A DNA stretch of 64,000 nucleotides from positions 734,743 to 798,742 of the forward strand of contig CAJHNH020008547.1 in the NCBI GenBank assembly GCA_905116865.2, in the 5' to 3' direction. This DNA is from Candidula unifasciata (taxonomy: Eukaryota > Mollusca > Gastropoda > Stylommatophora > Geomitridae). Position numbers and translations under genes: made by a program. The notes below the pieces were generated by a model. That model searched no databases and had not been told where the DNA came from. It saw only the letters and a program-made list of their open reading frames with translations. Below are positions 34,301-42,560 of this stretch, piece by piece; the first letter of the stretch is position 1; each line of letters opens with the position of its first letter.

Positions 34301-37300
34301 GATCTTACTACCCAGAGACCAGGGGAAATTGCTAGAAGTCCACGTGAAAAAATCCCAGCCTTTACCGGGGCATGAATCGGGACCTCAAGCGCTCAAGGCG
34401 GAAACCATACCTCGACACCACTCACCCACCTCCCACCCCGAACTGGTATTAACAGTTATAAGTCATAGAAGATAGGAACGTATTGAACATGTCCTGAAAA
34501 GAAGTGGACAGAAAATTGCCAGACAGATACTGAAGTCAGAAAAAACTGGTTTGAGGAAATAAGGACTTGAAAAAACCACAAGAGGAACTTTTTGAGAAAG
34601 GCCAAAGGTGCTGGACTGGATTCCACGCAAATGAAACATATTTTACCAGGTAGAAAGCGATCTAGAAGAGACTAAGTCCCTTGTATGATATAAAAATAGC
34701 ACAATAGGATGATGACTACGCAGCAGCAGTATCAGTCTTAGATTTCATGATACTTCTGCTTATGCCAGTTGTTTTGTTTCTCCTGGTCTAGGACAGAGGC
34801 CTTGACTCAAGTTTGTTTCAAAACCCAAAGAAGCTGCACTTGACAGTTGGAACTCTTGTTCTGCTGAGTGCCAAGGAGATTGAGAAGGCTTCCTCTTTGC
34901 TACATGCATGCAAGGCAGAGTTGGTAGAGTGAGTTTGCCATGGAGTCATTAACAAGACACTTTGATTTGAATGGACCTTCTTCTTTCTTGTCTTCTTCTT
35001 CTTCTCTCCTTCACCTGAATATTCTCCTCCTGCCTTTTCTGCTTCTCTTTCAACTGTCCCCTCTGCCTTTCCTCTCTCAATGGAGCATAATTTTTCAACC
35101 AGCTTACACTGAGCTCTTGTGTCTTCTGTGACTGGTTTATGAGTGGTTTAATTTTGAGCCAAGTTTTCGATGAGATGAGAAGGAAATTATCATGCCATAC
35201 CTTCTGTACATGCTTGGTGGGGTCATTATCCTTCTGTGATTTTTTTTACATATCCCATAGGACACAGTCAGTTCCTCCATTCCATTAAAGCCTTCAGTTT
35301 TTACTGTATTACTACTCCTTGCTTTCCCAATGGGTCCTGCTAATATCCAGGGTTTCTGCAAGTTAAAAATTAGGTCAAGAAAATTGACTTTGTTGCACTG
35401 GGCAGTCCATATGGCTAGGTCTCTTTCCACAGAACAACTGTTGCCTGCCTAGAGTATCATATAAAGCACTAACTCCCTATCACAAGGGACAATCCCCAGA
35501 AATCTCTGTTTAAAACTGCCTTTATGAACTGAACAAAGCATTGGTAAAGCAAACAGTAAAGCTTTCAGTGCATGAGGCAACTGGCTTGACCACTTCTCCA
35601 CATCATCAGTTATGAACACACTGACTTTCTTTGAGGCATAGTCATTCATGGCTGTCACTGTCTACGACAAAGTGTCCGACTTACTGTCTTGTCTGAAATC
35701 TCCCAGACTTTCCCTTGCAACCAGCAGTTGTGAAGATTGAAACCACAATGCTGCTGCTAATCTTGAACAACATCTTAATGGAACCAAATGACATGTAATA
35801 GACCTATTTTTTTGTTTCATGTTTCTATAGACCTATACTAAGAGGTCAAAGGTTAGAAGTTCAGGTGAAAGGTCTGGAGTATATGAATGATGACCCAGGA
35901 GCAGTTGATGTACTCTATGCTAAAATTGAACCAGGAGAAGCTTGTGAACGGTGAGTGCCGACCATTTCATACTGTAACTGTAAGCTGTGACAGCGTAACA
36001 TTTTTAAGTAGTGTTACCTTCCAAACTGGCAGGTGATTGTTTTCTCAGAATAGTTACACATCAGACAGACAGTTCCCTACTCCGGTTATTATAAAAAGCC
36101 ACATTGATGAACTGTAATGAAGACATAACAAAGAAAACACATTGCAGAAGATGGATGCACAGAATCGGGAACTGTCTTAATGAAATCAAAATCAGCACAC
36201 ATTGTGAAGAATGCACAGAAAAGAAAAACAAATTTAGTTACCTGCTAGATACTGGAGTGGGGCATAGGCCTTCACTTATTTTAAGTCATGACCTTATGAG
36301 ATGAGGTGCCCCATTTGAGGGGGAGGGGGGTTAAGAATAGACAGTAAGCATGTCATACAAGGTGACTAATTAGGGGTGTTTCCTTTAAAGTTGGGATGCA
36401 TCTGCCTGAAAGGCAAGGGACCAGCTGTCTGCATACAGATAAGCCAGATCTGTAAAAAGGATTGCACACTAAAACTCAAACATTTCTGAAGCAAGACTAA
36501 ATTCCAGAAGTGGATGAACAACCAGAACTTTCCTGGTTTACAGCTGGTGAATGCGAAGAAGAAGACGAGATGAGGTAACAGTTTTCATCTTTTGTATCAG
36601 TAGAAATGTGTACACAGCAGCTGGTTCTGTTTTGTTTTCTTCAGATCTTTATATTCCAGACATCCTTTATTTTGAATTAACCATAATATGATTTAACAGA
36701 TTTGCATAAACAGTGGTTTAAGTAATTGAAGAACCCTTTTTATGCTAGATTCACATCTGGTATTAGATGCTAGACTTGTATTTATGAACTTGGTGGGTGA
36801 TAAGGTCAGCATCATGCCAGTCACCTGTCTTCCCAGGATATAACCTGGTACTCATTACAAGTAGGTCAACCTGGGGTCTGGATTCGAACCCAAGACCTTT
36901 GTGCTGCCAGGTGAGAGTCTAGCACATTAGATTACTGTAGCACCTAGTGATTATATACACAACCATATTAACAAAATTTTAGGCTTTTAGGCACAGAGGG
37001 CACCTGGCCCTGCCTGTAAAAAAACTCACTAGAGTAAGAATATAAATTAGTGTTGAATACTGGTCTGTGTTTGGATATACCCTGTGCATGTGGGACCTGC
37101 AGGCATCTGTCTACTTTGTGTGCCAACACATTAAGATGACCCTGGGCATATAGTAGTTGCAAATCAGAGGTAGAAGGAGTTTCACAATAAGGACGTCATG
37201 GATTCATAAACTAGTAGGGATTTATTTGAAAAGAAAATGAGAAGAAAAGATTTAATTATGGTGACAAAATTTTATCAGTGCCAGGGCTGTGAGCTAAACC

Positions 37301-40300
37301 ATATATTGTGGAGAAATGCAGTAGAGTTGTTCTCTTCTTCATCATTTGTCTGAGTGATGTAAATGTGTTGTGCCTGTTTAAAGCATAGCTGATATATATG
37401 TACCTTTTGGCCTACACATCCACTCTCTTTGAGCATTTGTTATCTGGATTAACCTTCCCGGTTAGTTTCAGGGTCATTTTTTTATCCTCATCTATGTGAT
37501 GACTTGGTCATCCACTACTCCACAAGGCACCTGAGTGCAGGTTGGCCAACCCTTAAGAGAAGGAGGCCTCCATAAATACAGAGTTGATACATGGCGCTCT
37601 AGTACTGGGTTCGCCAAAGTCATCTTCTGAACCTCCTACACATGAGTGCCTAATCTTGCATCTGTATGTTGTACCTTCCACTCAATAATGGCTGCTTTAA
37701 GAACCACCAGGAAACAGTCTGCAGACCTGCGACTCTGATTCCCTGCACAGCTGGGCATATCACTTCCTCGGCATGTTATGCTTTTTTCTTTGACAAAGGC
37801 ACCTTTCACATGGATGCTCCCGGGCACTTTTTACAACATTCACTGGCAGCATGCATCAGACAGGACTTCCCTGTATGGTTGTTACACTTCAACAAGTGAG
37901 GCCATAGATAAAAGTCGTTTAAATCGTTTGTGTCATTTAGTAGGATCTTTGAGCGAGGAACATCGGAACCTTTGCTTTTGTACAGTAGCACACTTGATGG
38001 ACGGACAATTGAACCTAAGCAGCTATACAGTTGGAATCTCAGTCGATGGCCATTTGAACCAAGTCTTTTAATAAGACTTTTGGATGATAGACATTTGACC
38101 CTGAGTTTGTCATTTAGTAGGGTATTCAACTGGCAGACTTCGCTCTTTTTTTAGATGAGTTTTTAATGTACTTTATCACCTGTGCATCGGGCGGGGAAGG
38201 GGAAGCTCATGAGTGCCAGAGGATTTCTGGGTACCTCATCTCTAGGTGCCACCAACTAAGAGATCCCCTGCCAGCTCATTTTTAGGCTGATATAGCCATT
38301 ATCTGTAGCACAAGACAAGAACACGTGGCAGGAGTTTTGCAAAAGGATCCGTAAAATCAACACAGAGCTTGCTGGCGCCTGAAATGAAGTACAGAATATC
38401 TTGTTATACACATCATAATAGGCTTAACTTTCCCTCACACGTGACCAAAATCACTCTTTCGTCTCTTCCTCTCCAATTCTTCTGTTGTGCTCTAGTTTAC
38501 CGTCTTAATGGCATGACTAAGGAATGCTGACTACATTTATCTGATTCTAGTAAGATATCTACATATGCTATAATACTGTAGATTTGAACACAGTTTACTT
38601 ATACCACATTTACTTAGACAAGACACCATATTTACTTTTATTTAAACTACTTAGGTATACCATATTACCATAGAATTTTACACAATTTAATTATACCATA
38701 TTTACTTAGACAAGACACCATATTCCTTTTTATTTAAACTACTTAGGTATACCATATTACCATAGATATTTACACAGTTTACTTATACCATATTTACTTA
38801 AGAAACAATGCAACCTTTTAGGTAAATATTTACTTATGCTGTTTTACCATAGATTTGTACACGGTTTACTTATACCAACCATATTTACATAGATACCATG
38901 TTTCCTTTTAGGTACACTGTCTGCTATATTACCATAAATTTGTACACAGTTTACTTATACCAACCATATTTACTTAGACTCCATGTTTCCTTTTAGGTAA
39001 ACTATCTACTTATGCTGTATTACCATAGATTTGTACACAATTTGCTTAAACGGTTTTTACTTAGACACCATATTTCTTTTAATTAAAACTACTTACTTAT
39101 ACTGTATTACTATATATGTATAAACTATCTACTTACACCATATTTCTTTTTCCTAAGACCACCTGCTGATATCATATTCACTTAAAAAACCAAATACATT
39201 TCATCTCCTGTAGACTGCAACTTCTTGCGGACAGACTTGTAGACAGGTTCACAAGTGCAGACCTCATGCAGCGAGAGTATGACCGTGTCAAAGCTACATG
39301 TGACTGTAATGAATACTTTGATGAGGAAAGATCCCTCAGGTACTTCAGTGCCAAAAGTCGACCATAATTCTAGACGAGGAAACAAGCTGCGGGAGTCTTT
39401 TGATGCCTCTGGTATTCTGAAGGTAAATTTCTTCTGCTGCTGTGTTTCAACTCCTAATGGAGCATGGGTCCTCCACCAACTTGCACCTGACCTTTATGAT
39501 CTTGTTCATCACTGGTTGGATTTTGCAGGAAACCCTTGTGTCCTGGAAACCCTGGAGAAAATGGCCCAAGAACCAGGGAATGCTGAAACAAATCATCCTT
39601 TTTAAAACCCCATTTTACACAGGTCTGATACATTTTTATAAAAAATTATGTATTTCCATTTTTAATATTTTTTAAAGAAATAAATGAAAAGGGGTAATTA
39701 ATAAACACAGAGTGAATCATTAAATGGAATACATTCCCTTTGGTAGAACAAAAATAGTTATACAGGGACTTACACTATTATATTTCTTCTTCTTCTTAGC
39801 ATTCACCGACTGTAATATCCAGTAGAAAGTTCTGGTTGTTTGTCACTTCTGGACGTTGATCTTGTTCCAGAACTGGAGTTTTGCATGCACAACTATTTTA
39901 CATGTCTGGCTTACCTGTATGCAGACTATTGGTTTCTTTGCCTTGTAGGCAGATGCACTTCAACTATGAAGGAAACACCTCTGATTAGTCCTTTTATGAT
40001 ATTTTTGTTAGCGTTCAGTGGATTTATTCATGCCCCCCCTCCCCTACCCCCCCCCCCCCCCCCCAAAAAAAAAATTTAGGATTTATTGCATAAAATATTG
40101 TCAATGATTATTGTTAGTTATTTGTTAGTTATACTTGGGTGCAAACTTCAACTGCTCAGCGTGCTGAGAGAAGAAATACAATCTAGAATACAATCTGGAA
40201 ATAAAGTATACTATGCTATTCAACATCTGTTAAAGTAAAAGTGTCTGTCTCACAACACTAAGATCAAAATATATCAAACGTTGATAAGTCCTGTCATTTT

Positions 40301-40925
40301 ATAAGGCTCTGAAACTTGGAGCACAATTAAAGAGATGAAGCTTATTACAGGTTTTTGAAAACAGTCTTACGACGAATCTTTAGACTCATCAAAGAGGTAA
40401 ACACCGGGAAATGGAGAGTGAGAAGCAACAACGTAACACATAATCTGTTTAAATCACCATTGATAACTGGCATCATGAGAGCTAATAGACTGAAATGATT
40501 GGGGCATATTGAGAGAATGTCAGATGACAGAGAAGTGAAAACTATACACAAGAGAGATTAATGGTCGTATACCATGAGGTAGACCAAAAAATATGATGGG
40601 GAGATATGTCCAGACAGACCTTAAACACTTGGTGTCACCAACTGCTGGAAAGAGAAGGCCAACCAGAGAGATGGATGGAGGCAGGTAATATCTGCAGCAA
40701 TGAACCTCCAGAAATGCTGAAGAAGAAGTTAATTATTTTAATTCTGGCTTTCATAGTCAGTAACTAACAGTGTCTCTCTTTCTCTCTCTATCTCTTCTGT
40801 TACAGAAATTTCCAGATTTCAATTTTGGATCGCAGCATATATCCAGCATCCATCTTTCTGAGAGATTCTCCACAGGCCAGGATGAATATTATGAATGTGT
40901 GACCTCTGTGCCATTGCCCAGTTAG
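25268..40925 (+). CDS. ASCC1: ASCC1, activating signal cointegrator 1 complex subunit 1 (7 coding exons)
   Basis: The product is the KH-domain subunit that works with ASCC3 helicase in transcriptional coactivation and in alkylation-damage repair in the nucleus. Coding exons are 25268-25379, 27730-27939, 29355-29533, 34792-34928, 35831-35950, 39214-39422 and 40806-40925. All junctions are GT-AG and all phases match. The predicted protein is about 361 residues (human about 357). It opens MEVLRPQLIWIDNRCYRKNP, an N-terminus typical of the family. A KH domain has GKKG at residues 78-81. The 2H-phosphoesterase-like (AKAP7/LigT) domain has HLT at 183-185 and HVT at 281-283. YMNDDPG sits between them. 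The start codon has A at -3 and G at +4. One anomaly is an extra base at 39290-39292 that shifts the frame just before HVT; as written, translation stops at 39365 after about 303 residues. Conservation on both sides favours a sequencing or assembly indel over a pseudogene. Confidence 0.95.
25690..25868. repeat. CTT/CTG-rich microsatellite with internal duplicate
   Basis: Low-complexity pyrimidine-rich DNA. ACTTTTGCTTGGTGCAAAAG occurs at both 25656 and 25780, so a block of about 125 bp is duplicated. Open frames of Leu or Lys here are repeat translations. Confidence 0.9.
25870..25990 (-). repeat. LINE 3'-end fragment
   Basis: The - strand reading contains 'ASSKPETERQNRTRGE', matching 'ASSKPNAERQNRTGEEE' at 7410-7460. 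The (GAA)n tail corresponds to the neighbouring CTT tract. Confidence 0.6.
26165..26300 (+). repeat. SINE-C fragment
   Basis: 'CTCCCAGGTTAACCCAGC', 'TGGGCACCAGGAAATGTC' and 'AATAAAGGTGGTTGGGATTA' follow SINE-C order in sense orientation. Confidence 0.5.
26440..26920 (+). pseudogene. LINE ORF2 C-terminal remnant with (TAAG)n tail
   Basis: Broken frames give 'LTYGCESWAVTT', a 'MKxLKNLAKVTRKDKV' trace, 'SLTDRGLEWNKAKKKT' and 'VRRSLWQTYTT', the usual C-terminal tail of RTE-like ORF2. The sequence ends in AGTAAGTAAGTAAG, as expected for the microsatellite-like 3' terminus of such LINEs. Stops show it is dead. It lies in ASCC1 intron 1. Confidence 0.7.
26930..27729. other. ASCC1 intron 1, unclassified
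   Basis: The block 26930-27250 is GC-richer and reads like a dispersed repeat of unknown class. A 111-codon open frame at 27260-27595 has no recognisable family. No other exon is supported before the exon 2 acceptor. Confidence 0.35.
27730..27939 (+). CDS. ASCC1: ASCC1 coding exon 2 (KH domain)
   Basis: Acceptor TCTTTACAG; donor GTAAGA; 210 bp. It encodes FRLKMEVPSAYYKFIIGKKG, so the KH-domain GxxG loop (GKKG) is intact. The exon enters and leaves in phase 1. Confidence 0.96.
28045..28335 (+). repeat. SINE-B copy (ASCC1 intron 2)
   Basis: Sense copy from GAGTTCCGGGGCCGCAATG to GTTTACAGCTAATGAACATG with an AAGAAGAAGAAG tail. Confidence 0.72.
28395..28620 (-). repeat. SINE-A copy (ASCC1 intron 2)
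   Basis: Antisense and nearly full length, with the B-box complement GGGATCGAACTC and the A-box complement CTCCTAAGCCACAAACACC. The head is better conserved than in most copies. Confidence 0.78.
28690..28975 (+). repeat. SINE-B copy (ASCC1 intron 2)
   Basis: Sense copy, from GGGTTTTGGGGCCCTATTTT to GAGTTTACTGCTAGTGAATG, followed by AAGGAGAAG. Confidence 0.72.
29084..29128. repeat. Interrupted poly-C run (about 45 bp)
   Basis: C homopolymer interrupted by one TA step. Apparent proline- or glycine-rich frames are its translation. Confidence 0.97.
29355..29533 (+). CDS. ASCC1: ASCC1 coding exon 3
   Basis: Acceptor TTGTTGTTGCAG; donor GTGAGT; 179 bp. It encodes the end of the KH domain and the family block GIISAKTRIDVIIDSARQRQ then FTHFLSIPIN, where the 2H-phosphoesterase fold begins. 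Confidence 0.96.
29765..30366 (+). repeat. 301-bp tandem duplication
   Basis: The unit beginning ACCGAATATTCGCC is present at 29765-30065 and 30066-30366 with very few differences. It covers the element's left arm and the first 130 bp of element F. It also duplicates an open frame starting MPNVRIPPSEPTALRDN. Confidence 0.93.
30235..31774 (+). mobile_element. Element F, copy 1 (unclassified TIR element)
   Basis: It starts GTCACATATCACTCCTG and ends near TAATAATGTTGTCC. The inverse of the end in the second copy (GTCACATTATTACT, at 53075) resembles the start, suggesting terminal inverted repeats. It includes a hairpin (GGTTATGATAG with its complement around 30488-30512). It shares colinear, diverged blocks with 53075-54434 on the other strand, for example GGTACTCGTAAACTATAAT. 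No known domain is recognised. Confidence 0.6.
32100..32720 (+). pseudogene. Captured LINE RT C-terminal fragment (in hAT-like copy 1)
   Basis: The frame reads 'EIKSRLQSRNKVYYALQHLH', then 'TKIKIYKTLIRPVVLYGSET' and, after a frame change, 'SPLITGIMRANRLKWLGHIE'. These are the connection and tail of an ORF2 RT. Close relatives lie at 40135-40735 and 45490-46115. The tail 'GRKRRPRGRQ' equivalent is at 32550. Confidence 0.75.
32911..32928. repeat. Poly-G run (18 bp)
   Basis: Uninterrupted G homopolymer just outside the hAT-like element. A second, 11-bp G run lies at 33162-33172. Confidence 0.95.
32930..33784. other. ASCC1 intron 3, mostly unclassified
   Basis: AT-rich sequence. A tRNA-like head fragment (about 33440-33510, 'TGGCTAGCTTGTTTTTCTGA' and 'GTGTATTCAAATCTCCC') suggests a degraded SINE. 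Confidence 0.4.
33785..33965 (-). repeat. SINE-D copy (tRNA-derived)
   Basis: The family is shared with 55080-55255 (same orientation). In sense direction it has a tRNA-like head 'TTAGTTGGTTAAACC' and 'GAGTTCACGCTC' (better seen in the second copy). The body contains CGAAGGGTTGCGATATCCAT. Confidence 0.7.
33966..34791. other. ASCC1 intron 3, possible SINE head and LINE tail
   Basis: Region 34300-34440 reads in antisense like a tRNA-Leu-type SINE head (complement of GGTCCCGATTCATGCCCC). Region 34480-34680 has a broken + strand frame resembling a LINE tail. Both are weak. Confidence 0.3.
34792..34928 (+). CDS. ASCC1: ASCC1 coding exon 4 (first HxT motif)
   Basis: Acceptor CCTGGTCTAG; donor GTGAGT; 137 bp. 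It encodes GLDSSLFQNPKKLHLTVGTL. H-L-T is the first of the two catalytic-type motifs of the 2H family. Confidence 0.96.
34929..35830. other. ASCC1 intron 4, nothing recognised
   Basis: A pyrimidine-rich 5' part, then sequence with 70-97-codon open frames on the - strand that match no family I recognise. Confidence 0.4.
35831..35950 (+). CDS. ASCC1: ASCC1 coding exon 5
   Basis: Acceptor TTTCTATAG; donor GTGAGT; 120 bp. It encodes VKGLEYMNDDPGAVDVLYAK, one of the most conserved blocks of ASCC1. It enters and leaves in phase 2. Confidence 0.96.
36270..36570 (+). repeat. SINE-B copy (ASCC1 intron 5)
   Basis: Sense copy with AGTAAGCATGTCATACAAGG and CCTGAAAGGCAAGGGACCAG, ending GTTTACAGCTGGTGAATGC and GAAGAAGAAG. 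Confidence 0.72.
36790..36950 (-). repeat. SINE-C copy with well-kept B-box (ASCC1 intron 5)
   Basis: In antisense, the head includes TTGGGTTCGAATCCAGACC, a canonical pol III B-box, and CTAGACTCTCACCTGGCAGC. The body (ATCATGCCAGTCACCTG, CCCAGGATATAACCTGG) is SINE-C. Confidence 0.7.
36951..38560. other. ASCC1 intron 5, nothing recognised
   Basis: Short open frames only, without recognisable family or repeat unit. Low similarity between 37890-38160 sub-segments (GATCTTTGAGCG / GACCCTGAG type) hints at an old tandem repeat. Confidence 0.35.
38570..39175. repeat. Degenerate tandem repeat of about 100 bp (ASCC1 intron 5)
   Basis: TTACTTATACCATATTTACT, TACCATAGATTTGTACAC and CCTTTTAGGTA landmarks alternate about six times with much divergence and variable spacing. 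The array ends about 40 bp before the exon 6 acceptor. Confidence 0.65.
39214..39422 (+). CDS. ASCC1: ASCC1 coding exon 6 (second HxT motif, apparent frameshift)
   Basis: Acceptor TCATCTCCTGTAG; donor GTAAAT; 209 bp. The upstream part reads RLQLLADRLVDRFTSADLMQ in the frame set by exon 5. The downstream part reads KLHVTVMNTLMRKDP in the frame set by exon 7. The two join only if one base of the AAA at 39290-39292 is discounted. As written, the upstream frame ends at TAA 39365-39367. Confidence 0.93.
39790..40000 (-). repeat. SINE-B copy (ASCC1 intron 6)
   Basis: The antisense copy runs from the (CTT) tail complement at 39790 through GAAAGTTCTGGTTGTTTGTC to ACTTCAACTATGAAGGAAAC. The 5' part of the SINE is replaced by a C run at about 40034-40064. 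Confidence 0.7.
40135..40735 (+). pseudogene. LINE RT C-terminal fragment (ASCC1 intron 6)
   Basis: This homologue of the fragment captured in the two hAT-like composites is not flanked by the hAT-like arms here. It ends 'CTGAAGAAGAAG'. Stops interrupt the frame (for example after the YAIQHLLK-like segment). Confidence 0.75.
40806..40925 (+). CDS. ASCC1: ASCC1 coding exon 7 (terminal)
   Basis: A strong pyrimidine tract and acceptor (TCTTCTGTTACAG) precede KFPDFNFGSQHISSIHLSER, the conserved ASCC1 C-terminus. The stop is TAG at 40923-40925, 39 codons after the acceptor. Confidence 0.95.
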   Translation, partial: KFPDFNFGSQHISSIHLSERFSTGQDEYYECVTSVPLPS

Positions 40926-41039
40926 ATTCAGTTACGGTACTAGTGAAATAGACATTGTTTTTCTTCTAAATCTTTACCTAATAATTTTAACAATCAAGAA
41001 CATATTGTCCTGAGGTCTAAAGGTCAAATACAGAGGTTC
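40926..41039 (+). other. Probable start of ASCC1 3' untranslated region
   Basis: AT-rich sequence after the stop codon. No AATAAA lies close by. The first AATAAA-type hexamer on this strand is near 41596, inside the SINE-C copy; another, TTGAATAAAGCACTT, is at about 42781-42795. Confidence 0.4.
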
Positions 41040-41330
41040 TGAACAGACTGGGGATGAAAAGAGAGAGTTGCTGAAAGAAGTATAAGAAACCTAAAATATG
41101 TTGGCCGTACTGAAAGATATAGCACTCCTATTTAAAAAGAAAAAACATGCTTGAAAGAAAAACAGAATGCAAGCAAGAAGGAGGTAGACAGCAATATAAA
41201 TGGGAGGATAACATTAAGAGAGGGACAGTAAGCAGTCTAGAGCCAAGAGTAAAGATAGAGACACTATTAGAGATCCATTGTAGCTAACTTTCATTGGGAA
41301 GACAGCACCTGGTTGGTTAATGTTGCTGCA
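41040..41330 (+). pseudogene. LINE 3'-end fragment
   Basis: A broken frame (traces of 'YVGRTERY', 'GRITLREGQ') and the motif GATCCATTGTAGCTAACTTTC match the 3' end at 47990-48200 (GATCCATTGCAGCCAGCCTTC). Confidence 0.6.
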
Positions 41331-41404
41331 AAGCAAAGCTCTTAGATGAGTGTTGAATTTTGGATAAGAAATCAATATCATAGCACTCGGAACATTCCCA
41401 TGTG

Positions 41405-41535
41405 TGGTCTGTCCCCATCTTCAGCAGCAAGCAAAGAGTTTCACTTCTGATGGTACCAGTAACTGTCCGATTGTACATCAGTCTTGCCTTTCCCTTGAAT
41501 GTTGAGTGTCGGCCAGATTCCCTGGTAACTTCCTA
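41405..41535. repeat. Dispersed repeat shared with 15470-15590
   Basis: CCCCATCTTCAGCAGCAAGC and GTTGAGTGTCGGCCAGATTC pair with the copy at 15470. Confidence 0.55.
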
Positions 41536-41589
41536 GCTAGACGTTGTTGCTAGCTCTTTCCTGCGTTAATTTTGTCCTTGTGACCAGTG

Positions 41590-42560
41590 TAAAAAATAAA
41601 AGTACCTAAAAGCCACCGACGCCGCTATAGGATATACAATGCTGGACCTATATTTTATGGACGGGTAGGCACTCAATGTTGTCAACATGACTCTGTCGCC
41701 GCTATAGGATATACAATGCTGGACCTATATTTTATGGACGGGTAGGCACTCAATGTTGTCAACATGACTCTGTCGCCGCTATAGGATATACAATGCTGGA
41801 CCTATATTTTATGGACGGGTAGGCACTCAATGTTGTCAACATGACTCTGTCGCCGCTATAGGATATACAATGCTGGACCTATATTTTATGGACGGGTAGG
41901 CACTCAATGTTGTCAACATGACTCTGTCGCCGCTATAGGATATACAATGCTGGACCTATATTTTATGGACGGGTAGGCACTCAATGTTGTCAACATGACT
42001 CTGTCGCCGCTATAGGATATACAATGCTGGACCTATATTTTATGGACGGGTAGGCACTCAATGTTGTCAACATGACTCTGTCGCCGCTATAGGATATATA
42101 CAATGCTCGACCTATATTTTATGGACGGGTAGGCACTCAATGTTGTCAACATGACTCTGTCGCCGCTATAGGATATACAATGCTGGACCTATATTTTATG
42201 GACGGGTAGGCACTCAATGTTGTCAACATGACTCTGTCGCCGCTATAGGATATACAATGCTGGACCTATATTTTATGGACGGGTAGGCACTCAATGTTGT
42301 CAACATGACTCTGTCGCCGCTATAGGATATACAATGCTGGACCTATATTTTATGGACGGGTAGGCACTCAATGTTGTCAACATGACTCTGTCGCCTTTAC
42401 ATTCCAGAACATTACCTGCTACCTATTTTAGGCTTGGTCAACTTGGTAGCCAAGGTCACGTTTACACAAAAAATAAGTAAATAAAATCTGGCAGTGCAGA
42501 TTTGAACCCATGATCTTTGGACCAGAGGCAAACATCTTGCTACTGCTATGCCACGGGGGC
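41590..42560 (-). repeat. SINE-C copy expanded by an internal 77-bp array
   Basis: The SINE-C landmarks AAAAGTACCTAAAAGCC (left), TTACATTCCAGAACATTACC and a tRNA-like head (GATTTGAACCCATGATC, 42490-42560) surround the 77-bp tandem array. That unit itself contains the SINE-C body motif GGACCTATATTTTATGG. Confidence 0.7.
41620..42391. repeat. 77-bp tandem array, 10 copies
   Basis: CGCCGCTATAGGATATACAA recurs at 41620 and 41697 and every 77 bp after that. Copies are virtually identical apart from one unit (about 42082-42160) with an extra TA and one substitution. Such uniformity suggests very recent expansion. Confidence 0.96.

Noticed and set aside
35137..35658. 97- and 69-codon - strand frames in ASCC1 intron 4
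   Set aside because: No recognisable family and no splice or repeat context; treated as chance.
39442..39675. 77-codon frame after ASCC1 exon 6 as an alternative exon
   Set aside because: It begins past the exon 6 donor, shows no ASCC1 similarity, and the true terminal exon at 40806 is well conserved.
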